Origin: Chrysoporthe austroafricana | Taxonomy: Eukaryota; Ascomycota; Sordariomycetes; Diaporthales; Cryphonectriaceae | NCBI GenBank assembly: GCA_001051155.2 | Contig: JYIP02000005.1 | Span: forward strand, 1,674,001 to 1,738,000 | Reading direction: 5' to 3' | DNA: 64,000 bases | Shown here: piece after piece, positions 12,301 through 24,064 of the stretch | Numbering within the stretch: position 1 is the stretch's first letter | Layout of the letters: every line of letters begins with the position of its first letter | Notes under the pieces: generated by a model | The model's database searches: none | Told to the model about the DNA's origin: nothing | What the model saw: the letters and a program-made list of their open reading frames with translations, nothing else | Translations under genes and position numbers: made by a program

Positions 12301-13079
12301 TGTGTGCGAGGGCGTGCTCCGGAAGAGGGGGGCTGAGGGCATGGCACTCCTGCGGGCCTGCAGCTACTGCCGCGTGTGTGGTGGCCTCGGCAACTCTACC
12401 CACTACGGGGCACAGTCATCCTCACGAGGCGGTCACACGCACGGCTCTGCTCGAGAGGGGGGAGGGGGCGCGGCGTCGACACGACTCGCCCCCTTCTCCA
12501 GCGACCGCTCAGCTGGGCTGCAGGCTGATGCTCGTCAGATCCACACACCACGCAGCAGGCCGGCCTGGGCCACCGGGGCAGGGCAGCAGCCAGCAGCCCA
12601 GCCTCGCCCGCTGGGCTAATGGGAGCGCCGGCCGCCTCACCCACAGCGCGATGGGGTCCTCCTCTTGCTCCCCTGATCACAGCTTTTGGGCCGGGGGTCA
12701 CGTCAAGGCGGGAGCGGACGCCCTAACGACCGGGCTAGACCCATAAGCGTGGACGTCCCCTCTCACTTCCGAAAACGTGGTCCTCGAGTGTCAATGGTTC
12801 GTCGGATCGCCACCGCGGAACAAGGAACGGTGGAACACATGCATCTAAGGAATGTGAGGGAGGGATGAATCACGGCGTCGATCCTGTTCATTGGGGAGGC
12901 AAGGGCGGAACATTCCAGCTGGCCCAGGGCCCTTACGGGATCGGGAAGTGGGTTTACTAATTCGCGGCATTCTCGACATTACAAAACCCATAGAAATATC
13001 GCCCCCCTCGTCAACACGAACTCCCTCCTCCGAAAAGGGCACTAGGAATGTTTCTGGCGTGTCAGCTCTGCCTTTCGAC
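9335..13079. other. 3.7-kb intergenic stretch, GC-rich, no convincing gene
   Basis: Contains many overlapping open frames, a by-product of high GC and few stops, but no domain and no consistent exon chain. The longest (11877-12746, plus, 289 codons) is Ser/Pro/Arg-rich with overlapping frames on both strands and no recognisable motif. There is a T/CT-rich tract at 10799-10852 and several short G or C homopolymers (for example near 11860 and 11940). A long non-coding transcript or an extended upstream region of the next gene is possible. Confidence 0.4.
10799..10852. repeat. Poly-T / (CTTT)n pyrimidine tract
   Basis: A run of Ts followed by about five CTTT units and a CTCCCTCC tail. Such pyrimidine tracts are common just upstream of fungal transcription starts, but no gene could be assigned to this one. 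Confidence 0.7.
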
Positions 13080-15146
13080 ATGAATGACGGCACTCCCTCC
13101 GCACCAACCACGCCGCGCCGGTCCATCGTGCCCCGGGGGTTGATGACTCGGCTCCGGCACCGAGCGTCCAACCTCAAAGCTGGTACGGTCCTCTCCTCTC
13201 CGTGGACGGCCCCCGTACACGCTGCGGCTCCTCAGGTGGCTCCCCCTGTGCTGACTGTAGCTCTTCAGCGCCAGAGAACAATGGGGACGCGCCGGGTCTG
13301 CCGGACGAGAAGTTCTATCCGGTGCCGGTCCACACCCTGCGCCAGACCGAGTATCCGCACATGAACGAAGGTGAGTATCAAAGCCCAGGCACATCCTCTT
13401 CCACGGCGGGAGATACGGCCTTCTGACCCCCTAGCCCAGGCGTCTACCTCGACCACAGCGGCACGACCATCTACGCAAAGAGCCTCGTCGACGCCTTCGC
13501 CGAGCGCATGAAGGCAAGCCTCTACGGCAACCCCCACAGCGCCAACGGCCCCGCCGACCGGTCCGGGCGCGTTGTCGACGGCGTGCGGGAGGAGGCCCTG
13601 CGGTTCTTCGGCGCCGACCCGAAGCACTTCGACCTCGTCTTCGTGGCCAACTCGACCGCCGGCATCAAGCTCGTGGCCGACAGCTTCCGCGACCTGGCCG
13701 AGAAGACGCGGAGCGGCAGCTTCTGGTACGGCTACCACAAGGACGCCCACACCAGCCTCGTGGGCATCCGCGAGCTCACCCACGGCCAGTCGCACTGCTT
13801 CGAGAGCGACGCCGAGGTCGAGCGCTGGCTCGACAACCCGGAGCTGCACGGCCAGGACCGCCGGTACGACCTGCTGCCCCGGCCGCAGGGGCTCGGGCTG
13901 TTCGCCTACCCCGGCCAGTCCAACATGTCCGGCCGCCGCCTCCCTCTGTCATGGACGGGGCGCATCCGGTCGTCGGCCGCCCTGCAGAACACGTACACCC
14001 TGCTCGACTGCGCCGCGCTCGCCATGACCAGCCCCCTGCACCCGGTCTTCCGGGACCCCGACAACGCGCCCGATTTCACCTGCGTGTCCTTCTACAAGAT
14101 CTTCGGCTTCCCGGACCTGGGCGCGCTGATCGTGCGGAAGGACTCGGGCCACATCCTGATGCTGCGGAAGTACTTTGGCGGGGGCACCGTCACCATGGTC
14201 TCGGTGCTCGGGGGCACATGGCACAAGCTGAAAGGCCGTGACGCTGCCGACCAGTACATCGGGGGGATACGTCAGGACAACGGCGAGCACTCCTACGAGA
14301 TCCATGATGGTCTTGAGGACGGTACTCTGCCGTTCCACAGCATCCTTGCGCTGGGGGAGGCTATCGACGTCCACCTCAGGCTGTACGGATCCATGGATAA
14401 TGTCTCCCGCCACACGACTACGCTGTCGATCCGCCTCTACCAGAGGATGCGATTTCTAACGCACGCCAACGGCCGCCCGCTCTGCCACATATACACCGAG
14501 GACGACGGACGGGGGTTTGGGGACCCAAGAAAGCAGGGAGCCACCATCGCCTTCAACCTGCTCGACTCCAACGGGTACTATATCCCGTACGCCGACGTGG
14601 AGCGGATAGCCAACGAGAATGGGTGTTATGTGAGGTCAGGCGGTGCGTAGATCCCGTCGGACGACATTCAGACCCCCTCACACGCGCAAGCTAACACGTC
14701 GGCCAGGAATATGTTGCCCGGGCGGTATTTTCACCGCCCTCGAGTACGAGCCCTGGCAGCTCCAGCGGGCCTTCTCTGCCCACCACACCTGCGGTCCGGA
14801 CGGCATCAGCCTGATACAGCAGCTTCCCACGGGGTGAGTGACGACGGTGCCTGATTTGTGCTACGCCTGGGGATCCGTACTTTGTTGTCGATGCGCCGCG
14901 CTTGTCTCGAGGCTACACATGCTGACCCGTCGATGTCATTCTAGGGTCGTCCGTGTCAGCCTCGGGGCCATGAGCACGCGGAGCGATGTGGACGCCTTTA
15001 CGTCTTTCCTGCAGTGGATCTTCATCGACCAGGGGGCCTGCAAGACGATCCCGCAGACAAGTGAACGGGAGTATCAGGTGACGGATATACACCGACAATC
15101 GGATGCTACTTTAGTGTGTGCGGCGCATGCAGTAACATGTGGCTAG
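13080..15146 (+). CDS. Class-V aminotransferase, Moco-sulfurase-like (MOSC domain absent)
   Basis: PLP-dependent enzyme resembling the NifS/cysteine-desulfurase half of molybdenum cofactor sulfurase. Model join(13080..13182, 13269..13370, 13440..14642, 14707..14833, 14945..15146), 578 aa, five exons with phase preserved at every junction. Landmarks: GVYLDHSGTTIYAKSL near residue 69; YGNPHSANGPADRS (phosphate-binding region); LVFVANSTAGIKLVAD; AYPGQSNMSGRRLP; and the PLP lysine in SFYKIFGFPDLGALIVRK (about Lys288). Later come GATIAFNLLDSNG and YVRSGGICCPGG, equivalent to the cysteine loop that receives sulfur in desulfurases, and a C-terminal RVSLGAMSTRSDVDAF. True Moco sulfurases have an additional C-terminal MOSC domain (about 800 aa in all); this protein stops before it. 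Its substrate is therefore uncertain: an aldehyde/xanthine-oxidase maturation factor or an independent desulfurase-like enzyme. Confidence 0.87.
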
Positions 15147-15954
15147 GGCTTCCTGACGCAGTGCTGGAATAGATTAGGGGCTGCCGTGGGAGGTTTCTTG
15201 AGGTCTTGAGGGTCAGTCGCCGCGACACCAGTGAGCTCATGGTTCGATGCAAATGGAGGCAAGAAGCCTACCGTAGACTTTGCGTCGTGCTCAACCTAAA
15301 TGTATAATGGACGGTGGATTAAAAAAGCCATGCAATGACTTCGGGAAGTCTTCATGGAAATTCCCAAAATGCGAGTAGCCCGATGATAAATTGTATTTGA
15401 TTGTAACAGATCTCTGATGCGATGATCAGTTGTCGTCATACTAAAATCAAAGAAGATAATTAAAGTATCCACGTCAGCAAACAAGAATCATAGATGCTGC
15501 CTTCTAAAGCGGCCGACTGGCGGGCCAGTAGTCGCCCGCCATTATGCAGATACTAGAACACCAAATGACGTAGAGCATTTGAGCATTGGGATCATTCGCT
15601 CAGGAATTTGGCTGGCAAGCGTCTTGCTTCTTGTCTTTGTCTTGCTGAGTTATAATTAGTAGACGCATGCTCGTACGCATGGTACCGCGAAGAGTAGCAG
15701 TCCTCACCGCGATGAAGTGATCCTCTGTCGGTACCGTGTCAATGAATGAATAATTACGTGGATTTCTAGGATAACGCTCGCATTATCGGCCTTTTTCACC
15801 CCTTTTGTTGGCGTCGTTCAACCTGCGGTCGTTGTGTACAGTCTTGATCCTGCTCACCAGAGCATTCGTTTCCAATTCGATAGCGTACCCTCCTCGCATC
15901 ATGTCAGAACCCAATCTCACCGGGCCTTACCAACCACACTCAAGTTGTGCACTA
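15147..15954. other. Intergenic, 3' flanks of two convergent genes
   Basis: About 800 bp between the stop codons of the aminotransferase and the MARVEL gene. AT content is higher than in the coding DNA. No gene seen; it presumably contains both 3' UTRs. Confidence 0.5.
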
Positions 15955-16720
15955 TTACGCGACATATTTACTCCTCGAGCCCCCGCTCCTCTTCATCATC
16001 AAAAATCCCAAGCCCACGAGAACCACCCCGACCGCAAAGCCAAGGAACATGAAACTCTCATTGGCAAAGGCCCTTTGACTGTTTGCCTGTTAGTTCTAGC
16101 TCGGATCCAAAGCTCCGCGGGTGGTACTGACCATATTCCCTGCATTGGCGATGGCCAAAGCTTGCCGTTGTGGCTCAAGACATAGCAGTATGCTTCCGAC
16201 TCGCCACTGGCCTTAGCGAAGCAGCCCTGGTTGAGCAACGGGTTCTCGTAGAGCTTCTCGGCCGATCCAACGGTGCAGCTCTGTCCCTTCATGCCCACGG
16301 CCCACGAAATGCCGCCGGCGAGAAAGAACACCGCGGCGAGCCCATCGGTGACCATGGGTACAAGGCTAGGGATTCTCTCAATCCAGAGGGCGACCGTTCC
16401 CAGGGCGCCGACGATCATACTTTTATGAGGTCTTATGTTAGTCCGAGGCGGTAAGGTCAAAGGGAACGACGGTTACTTACCCAGCGGCGCCTACAAAGAT
16501 GCTGTACCGAGTGGTCACTGGGACGCTACCAATACCCTGGGCTTTCATAAAAGTTACTGAAAGGCCTAGGACGACGATCGCGACGAGCATCTAAGGAAGG
16601 TCAGATTGCTGGACGTTAAGGAAGACGAGTGCGCAAGTGCAGGAAGGGGATGGGTGGGCAGAGGAAGCGGGCCATACGAACCTGAAACGCCCGGAAAATG
16701 ATTGAAATTATGGACAACAT
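15955..16720 (-). CDS. MARVEL-domain membrane protein, NCE102 family
   Basis: Four-pass plasma-membrane protein of the Nce102 type, which in yeast organises eisosomes/MCC domains and influences sphingolipid signalling. Model complement(join(15955..16078, 16132..16419, 16481..16590, 16682..16720)), 186 aa. The short first exon reads MLSIISIIFRAFQ; exon 2 supplies TM1 (LVAIVVLGLSVTFM) and TTRYSIFVGAAG. Exon 3 has TM2 (IVGALGTVALWI), RIPSLVPMVTDGLAAVFFLAGG (TM3) and an extracellular loop with several cysteines. Exon 4 gives QRAFANESFMFLGFAVGV (TM4) and a basic tail ending SKYVA. The exon 3/4 junction (GTCAGT donor at 16131) was chosen because it restores TM4; without it the frame continues into non-membrane sequence. 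Function is by family resemblance. Confidence 0.85.
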
Positions 16721-17327
16721 AGTTATTATTCTTTCCCAGCGGGAAACCTCGTCGTAATGGTGAGAACTTTGGGCTCTATGCCTTACTCTCGTGTATCGGG
16801 TTGGGCGTAGCTGCCGGCCAAATCAGGAGAATTTGTAACACTCTGACGAGGACGAGATAATTATACTGGATGGAAGAGTTTGAAGCGGGGAATATGAAGG
16901 AAGAATTCAAGGTTATCGGGTAGCTTGTTAAAATTAAAGTGTGTGTTCGTGGTGGACGTAGCAATTATTTAGGCAGCCGGTATCTGCCTAGGCAGAGCCT
17001 CGCACCAGCACCGACCGACCATCTCTTCGAGATCAGCCACATCCTCCTCCTGCACGAGGGTATACATAGTAACAGCAGAACTTTATCGTCTGATTTGCCG
17101 CTCGGACATCCTGTATAATTGGCCAGGACCGCTGTACGCCGGGTCCAGCACCAGTTTAGGCAAATGCAGACCACTGCGCCACTCCCGCTGTCAGCTTACA
17201 AGTGACATTTCTGGTTCAGCCAAGTCCAACTGTGGCTGCTGTCAAAGGAATTCTGACACCAGGCAAATGAAAACGTACCACGCAGGGGCCACTTGAAGAA
17301 GTTAATGTAAAAGAAAGAGAGACAAGG
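16721..17327. other. Upstream region of the MARVEL gene
   Basis: About 600 bp that should contain the MARVEL gene promoter. An AT-rich stretch lies at about 16840-16960. No gene signature seen. Confidence 0.4.
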
Positions 17328-17371
17328 AAAAAAAAAAAAAAAAAAAAAAAAAAAAACAAAAAAAAAAAAAN

Positions 17372-17469
<98 letters not shown>

Positions 17470-17470
17470 G

Positions 17471-17539
<69 letters not shown>
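17328..17539. repeat. Poly-A (poly-T on minus) homopolymer of about 210 bp with one ambiguous base
   Basis: Almost pure A, broken only by a C near 17357, an N at 17371 and a GGGG at 17467-17470. The hexamer ACAAGG occurs directly on both sides (17322-17327 and 17539-17544). It is either an extreme retroposon tail, a slippage expansion, or an assembly/gap-fill artefact; the N favours at least partial sequence uncertainty. Confidence 0.9.
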
Positions 17540-17540
<1 letters not shown>

Positions 17541-17878
17541 AAGGCTATACAACACAGCACTCCGATACGCGGGCAACACGAGCAAAAAGCTCCTTCTAGG
17601 AACACCTAGGGTGCTCCTAGAGGCCGAAAACCCCCAGCCCGCTCAATGGGGGGTTTTGCGAATTCTTCTGGTGACCGGTGTACTGGAGGATATGGCCAGG
17701 GGAACTTCCGCCACACATGAGCGTACTGTCCCTGAATCCTCTTTCCACGGAAACTCCCAGGAATTTTTTTTTTGCCGGCCTCGGGGTTTGAACGGGCGAC
17801 CCTCCGGCTCGCAACTCGACTGCGGTCTATTTTTGTGGAAGTGCACGCTTTTACCACTGAGCTAGGCAACGCGGGCCA
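17540..17878 (-). mobile_element. tRNA-derived SINE-like retroposon ending at the poly-T tract
   Basis: Read on the minus strand, the segment starts with a tRNA-like head: a perfect RNA polymerase III A-box core (TAGCTCAGTGG, complement of 17854-17864) and, about 71 nt downstream, a B-box core (GTTCAAACC, complement of 17785-17793). A folded tRNA cannot be drawn: the T stem does not pair and the A-B spacing is long, so this is not an intact tRNA gene. After the head come a short A-run, about 230 bp of unrelated body, then the homopolymer tract (T on this strand). Head, unrelated body and simple tail is SINE architecture. No convincing long target-site duplication was found; CTYGTCT-like sequence flanks both ends imperfectly. 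Confidence 0.6.
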
Positions 17879-18336
17879 CAGACGAGGCGGTGACTGAACG
17901 GCTCCAACTTCGACCTATAACCTCGAAAATACAGAACCAGATGCGCCGCCAGCTCACTTGAACTTCTGTATCTCTTCAAGCTGCTAACATCCTGCATTTG
18001 CTCTCATCCACAAGAAATCTCTATCCACAAGAAACGACTCCAGGATGTATTTTTCGTTACCTTCATTGAACAACCTCTCTGCCTCAAAAGTGTGTGACCA
18101 GCCCAAATCAAGGTCCTGGCCGTCTTTCGCAGCTTACCGTTATCTGCTATAATACGTAAGTCACCCTCAGAATCATTCTTTAAGAAAGTAGTGTATGGAT
18201 AGACTATTTTCAGATCTCAAGTGCTTCTCTCCCTGGTATCTACCATCTGCGTAGGCAACAACGAATCATTATTCTCGCACATATTTGAGTCAATCTTAGT
18301 TATGAGCTCGGGCTCATAGTCCATTCTCTAAGCCCA
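17879..18336. other. 3' flank of the large ankyrin gene
   Basis: AT-rich spacer between the SINE-like unit and the ankyrin gene stop codon. No gene seen. Confidence 0.4.
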
Positions 18337-21300
18337 TCAAGCTTCCGTTGGCTCTCGCCATGCCGAATCGAACATATCTCTAAGCTTGTCCGAGACGATA
18401 TCACTCTGCTCCGGCTGATCCTCTACGGCCTGCTCGCCCTGGAGATTATCGCCTTTGGGGGTTGGGTCGACGCCGGGACCCCTCCATCCATATCGATGGC
18501 TCTGGTACTTCTCGCTGATACGCCTCGCGACATCATTAGCCTCATGTAGACTCACGAGGCGCCGCTTGCTGGGGAACCTCTCCAGTGTCTCGTCGACAAG
18601 ATCGCAGATTTGCCGGACCCTCGACAGGTCGCTGTTCCTCTCCGGGTCCAGGATGGTCACGCCCCTGGTCAGCTGGTGTGCCACGGACCTGTCTTGGCGC
18701 CAACGCTGGTGCCGTTGGTCCTGAGGCTCTTGTACACAGCCGTGAAGGTACATGTCGTGGGCACACTCTGCAGGTGTGCGGCCCACTGCGTTTTCGCGAT
18801 ACAAGAGTTGTGGATCAGCCTCGAGCACGACTCTGATGAAGTCCGGGTTCATCTTATTGATGATGAGAGTATGAAGAGGAGTATCACCGCTTGCGTCCAG
18901 GTAGCCGAGTTCTTCGCCGTTGGAGTATTCGAGCAGAACGCGAAGTTCCTCAATCTGGTCCTCGGGTTCATACCCGGTGTGCCGATTTTGAGCGATTTTA
19001 ATGCCAATCCAGCGATGAAGAGGCGTGCGTCCGTCACTTGCCTGAATCGCGCTGCGTGAGAGTAGCATATCGTCTCGGAGTTGAGGATCGAGCAGATCCA
19101 GGAAAGCACGGAGCTGCTTTGCACTTGGATAAGTTTTAAGGGCCAGGTGGATGATGTTGTTCCACTGTTTATCCTTGGCGGACTGGTCGGCTCCATTGGC
19201 GATGAGAACTTTAACAAGATTCAGTCTGCCAAGCCAGCAGGCGACTGCCAGAGGCGTCATTCCGCCAATATTTTTGGCCTTCAAGGATTCAGGGTAGACC
19301 TGGATCAAATAGCTCACCAACCGCTCTGCCCTCACATGATTCGGGCCCATGATGGCAGCATGAATGACGAGATGACCTTGCATGCCGTTAGCGATGCAAT
19401 GAAATGAGTTATAAGTACAGCGACCAACTCACTTTGCGCTCCAAGCCATCTGGTCACGACCCTGTCAAAACCTCCTCCAGACTTGATGAGATGGTCAATT
19501 CTGATGTCCTCTTTCGCTGCCTTCGATTTGCCGAATTCCAGATAGTGTCTCAGGGGGGAGTCACTCGTGAAATACTCGACACTGTCCATATTGCCCTTGA
19601 GAGCAGCATTCAGGAGTGGCGAGACACCAGTGTCCGTTGTTGGCGAGATAACGTGGCGACCTGCCGCTGCCCAATCCTTCCTGTTTGACCAAGTCAGTGA
19701 GTGAGAATAGAAAATGATGATGACGTACCATACCTCTTCTTGCCATAGACAGTGAGACCTTGATAATAACGTGGCCTTTCTTTGAGCTCAATGCCAGTCT
19801 TCTTCACGAGCTGCTCAAGCGGCAGGCCAGCTCCAACCCGCTTAATCATGTCCTTCAGAATTTCGATATGGCCGCGTTCGATAGCAAGCGAGAATGCCCA
19901 GTGAGGAAATGAGAAGGATTGGTCATTCTCATCATCAACATTCTGCTGCTGGTTTGCAAAATAGGCTGCGAGATTGTAGAAATACTCAAGCCCATTGCGA
20001 TCATTCTTGTCGATGATATGCCATAGCAAAGGGTGTTTCGATATTAAGAACTCTTCAAAAACCCCATTACTGCTGAGGGGCACCGAAATATCCCACCAGA
20101 GCATTTTAGAAGGTGTGATGGAACTCTTGACTTGCATCGAGATCTGGCCGATGTTTTCGACCGTGAATTGGTCGCCAACAATTTCGCGGTAGATTTGGGG
20201 CCCGTCGCTTTCTGACATACTATCATCTTCTGAATCGTCATCATTGCTAGTGTGCATGCGATACCGAGCCATCGGCTGTTCTTCCGGCGCATATTGTGCT
20301 TGAGCAATCTTCAGGATGGCGGCGGCCACGTCGTGATGGCCTCTGAAGTATGCCAGTGAAAAGGGGTTGTTCATCGAATCGTTAACGGCGATCTGTAATG
20401 GGGGCTCATTGTTTTGAGGGTCCCACGAAGCCAGGGTGAGAGCCTTAATCTTGTCGAGGTCGCCTGTCCACGCAGCTTCGAACCTGTTTTAAGGTCAGCT
20501 ATCATGTTGGACTTGAGTCCAGGATCACACCGCCTGTAGATATCCTGTGGGAGGTTTGGTTTGAAGCGAAGAAAGAAGTACGCACAATTCAATATACTTA
20601 GCCTTCCGCCTTTCCGTCACATCGCTGACGCCGTGGAAGTGGAAATCCGCCTTGAACTCCCGCCACTGCCGCTGCCGCGGTCCAGGTACAGGCTGATTCT
20701 TTCCGGCATACCCGATCTCAGGATGGAGCTCTTGGAACGTCTTGCCGCCGTTGGCAATAACCTCTTTTTCGATCCTCTCGAATGTCGACAACGCCCTTTC
20801 AATGGCAGCACGTTGTCGCTGTGCATCATCGGATCCTGCGAGGCGCGCCTTCTCCTTCTCATACATATCAAGCATGTACTGATTACTCCTCTTGAAGTTA
20901 TTGGCCGTTGTCTTCACCACAGCATGCTGCCAAGTTCCGTCTTCGAAGGTACTCAAGACGTCGTCCATTCCAACGTTGAGTGCCGGAAGGAATGCCGTTG
21001 GAGGCTTCCATTCCCGCAATTGCTGAATTTGACTGCGGATGAGATTGAGGACAGACTCGCCTTTGCGTCCGACCCATCCATGTTTTAATATCTGTCTTGA
21101 TTGGGTCGTTATGGCATTGACATCAGCACCGCGCTTTATAAACCCCAGCGCAATGGATGGATCCGAGGACTGCACCGCCAAAATCATTGGTTGCTCAACC
21201 GTCGTATGGAAATTTTCGATGCTGAGATCATATCCACGGAGTAGTTGGTTTTTCATACTGAAATAGTCTTTGTTAGCAACCGCTCCAGGCTGCGAAGGAG

Positions 21301-24064
21301 GGAGTCATAAAAATTAAGTAGGAAAAGAAGAAAACTCCGTATAGGGCTGTAGTCCTTCTGTATCCCGAGTATGGGTTCTAGAAGGGCAGCCGTCTCGGGA
21401 CCGAATTTGATCGAATACATGACAGCAAAGTCGGGGCAGTTATGTCACGGAAGACACGTACCATGGTGCCTGTTTTGCAGCCTTCAGCCAAGTATCGAAA
21501 TCAAGTTCTAACGCTGCCCCAGCTTGGAGCAGCTGAAGCACCATTCTCGTATTGCCGCTCTCAATTGCCCTTTTGAGCGGCCAGATCGTCACATACGCTG
21601 ACGGGATCGCAATATGATTGATGGAGTTCTTGACTCCAACCTTGTCGGTCTCTGCCAAGAGCTCTATGAGCTCAACCTCATTTTGTGACACCAAATGTTG
21701 AAAAGCAGTGACCCCGTGAAGGTCGGCTTGAGCACATGTGGCCCCAAGACTAAGAATGGTTCTGGCCATTGACCTGGCCTTCTCGAGAGGAAGCTTTGCA
21801 GACAGGGCGAGGGTCAATAGAGCTGCGATCGGTTGTCTCTCATGGCCTAGGAACTTGACTGGAAGCAAAATGTCCGCTCCGTACTCCTGTTGGGCGTTAG
21901 CATAGTCCATAATCTGACCAGTCACGCGGCTTACTGAGCAGAGCAATTTGACGACATCTTCATGCCCACAGACAATAGCAAGATGCATCGCTGAGCACGG
22001 CATATCCCAGGCAATAACGTTGACATCATAAAAGTCCGGATCGTTCTCATCTTCATCCGGGACACCGTTGTCCTGCGTAGGTGCGTCCTCTCCCTTTCTC
22101 ACATTCACAAAGGACCCGGTGACTACGCTTTGCTCGTCCTCGTCGTCAGAATCGGCGTCATCGACCACGTCAACATCCAGGTCTTCCTCCGCATCGAAAT
22201 CCTGCTCCTTGGCGGCAGATGTGTCTGATTTGATCGCCTGGGTACTCCGCTTGTGCGCCTGTTTCTCCTCCTCCTCAGCTTCATTCGCGACACTCTGGTC
22301 CATCAACATCTTCACAATCTCGACATTGCCTCGCTCAGCAGCAAGGTGGAGCGCAGTCCTGCCGTCAGCTAAGCGGGCGACCAGCCGAGCGCCATGGTCG
22401 ACAAGAGCTTTGACAACCTCGGGCGTGGAGGTCATGACTGCCAGATGAAGAGGCGTCCGGCCAGTATAGTCACGCGTGTTCGGGTTGGCGCCATCTTGAG
22501 AGAGCCAGTCCTGGACATGATCTAGCTCGCCATCTACAATGTCCTGGCAGAGGCGAGCAGTGTTACCAACATAGGCCATCTCAGTCCAGTCGTCGTCGGT
22601 GAGCGGATGGAAGGAGCCGATCTCCTGCCTGCCAGGGTCATCTCTGATGAAAGCGATGTCGCCAGAGACGTATATCTTGCTCTCTTGATCGTGCACCTTT
22701 TTCTCTTCTTCGGTCTCGGCTCCGGGGCAGAATCCACAACAATCATTCTTGACATCGTCGAAACGGCCGAAAAAAGCAGGATGACGGTGAAGATATACCT
22801 CTCGGTCCTTGGGCTGATTCCACTCGGCGTTGAGTAACAGATCCTTGGTGTACAGAAGTTTCTCAATCTTCTTCGCATGAAAGTTGACTCCATAAGGGAT
22901 AGAGAAGGTATGATAATTGGACACTTCTTCCTCATCAACCCACTCTGCAACCTCGTCTTCGTGGTCGTCCTTTATGTTGCCGGCTAGCTGACGGAAGCGG
23001 CGGCGATTGAGAGGAGGCCTGCCACGCTCTTCGCGGCGCCTGGCGAGGTACGAGTCTCTAGAGGCGGACGTCGGCAGGCGCTCTAGGATGAGAAGCCTGG
23101 CAAGACCAAGGGTCCGCTGAAAGCTCCTCTCGAAGATAGTTGGGTCGATGCGCGACCTCTCCAGATCCGGCCAGTACACCTCGAAGCCTCGGTGAGAGTA
23201 CTTGCTGAGACGATTCTCGTAGGACGGGCTGCGCCGGGAGAGATCGACATGATTGATCTGGGTGATGAAGGACTGCAGCGCTCGCGGGGTGCAGTAGATC
23301 TGCCTGCCGTCGTAAGCCGCCCCCGAAGCGTCGATGTCAAAGCCGGTCAGAATCTCGGAGATGTTCTTGTAGATACGCAGGACGATCTGGACGTGCCGTG
23401 TTGGATACTGGCTGCAGATCGTGATGGCGTGTTTCGTGCGTACAGTGGTGGTCTCGGTGAGAATTGCATCCCGAATGGCCCTCTCGATTTCGCCGATCTT
23501 GTCGATAGCCTCTTCCTCGGTCAGCCCGTACAGGAACAGGTCGACATCGCTCGCGGGACAGAATTTCTCATGGTAGAACTCGCGCAGCGTCCTCTTGGAA
23601 GCTTTGTATTCCTTCGGAACGGGAAGCAAACAATTAACAACACTGGAACCAGCAGCAACAACATTGCTCCAGTTCAAGTCAACAAGTGAAGATTCCGAAA
23701 AGATATTGAAATTGTGCTGAAACTCCTTGAGGGAATCGACCATGGCCGGCGATCCCTGAGGCCGCCTCTGGCCCTCTGGCAAGGTCATAATGTACTTCTC
23801 CTTCTCTTGCTGGGTCTCGGCAGCGAGATCTCGAGCTCGCACCTTGATCTCCTGGCCATCTTTCGCGAAGATGGGAAGGATGTTCAGGTTGGGGTCCATA
23901 AGTGCCTCGTTGTCGCCGTCTTGGGCGTAGAGCTGACGAAGCTTGGCTTCATACTCGCGGTAGGGCCGGAAAAGCTCAGACACGGGTACATGAGGATTTT
24001 CGGCAACGTGCCTGGCCAGGTCCTCATGGGGAACTGGTAGTGAAGGAAGACCAAGAGCAGACAT
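18337..24064 (-). CDS. Large ankyrin-repeat protein with nucleotidyltransferase-like N-terminal region
   Basis: Model complement(join(18337..19376, 19433..19680, 19734..20483, 20586..21257, 21462..24064)), 1770 aa; all four junctions keep phase. Start at 24064 (MSALGLPSLPVPHEDLARHV); the frame is open further upstream to 24235 but that segment looks like leader. Residues 110-330 form a conserved-looking domain: AAGSSVVNCLLPVP (138-150), ASDVDLFLYGLTEEEAI (171-187), RHVQIVLRIYKNISEILTGFDIDASG (223-248), SYENRLSKYSHRGFEV. The G-S followed by D-V-D resembles the hG[GS]...DhD signature of Pol-beta-type nucleotidyltransferases. Ankyrin repeats follow (NTRDYTGRTPLHLAVM, DGRTALHLAAERGNVEIV), then an acidic linker and further degenerate repeats to the C-terminus (GGMTPLAVACWLGR, ASGDTPLHTLI). 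No signal peptide or membrane segment seen. Function unknown; ankyrins imply protein binding, and the NTase idea is inference. Confidence 0.9.

Noticed and set aside
11877..12746. 289-codon plus-strand frame
   Set aside because: Ser/Pro/Arg-rich with overlapping open frames on both strands, as expected from GC-rich non-coding DNA; no motif.
17780..17878. Possible intact tRNA gene on the minus strand
   Set aside because: A and B boxes are present, but the T stem does not pair, the A-B spacing is about 71 nt, and no anticodon arm can be drawn; better explained as a SINE head.
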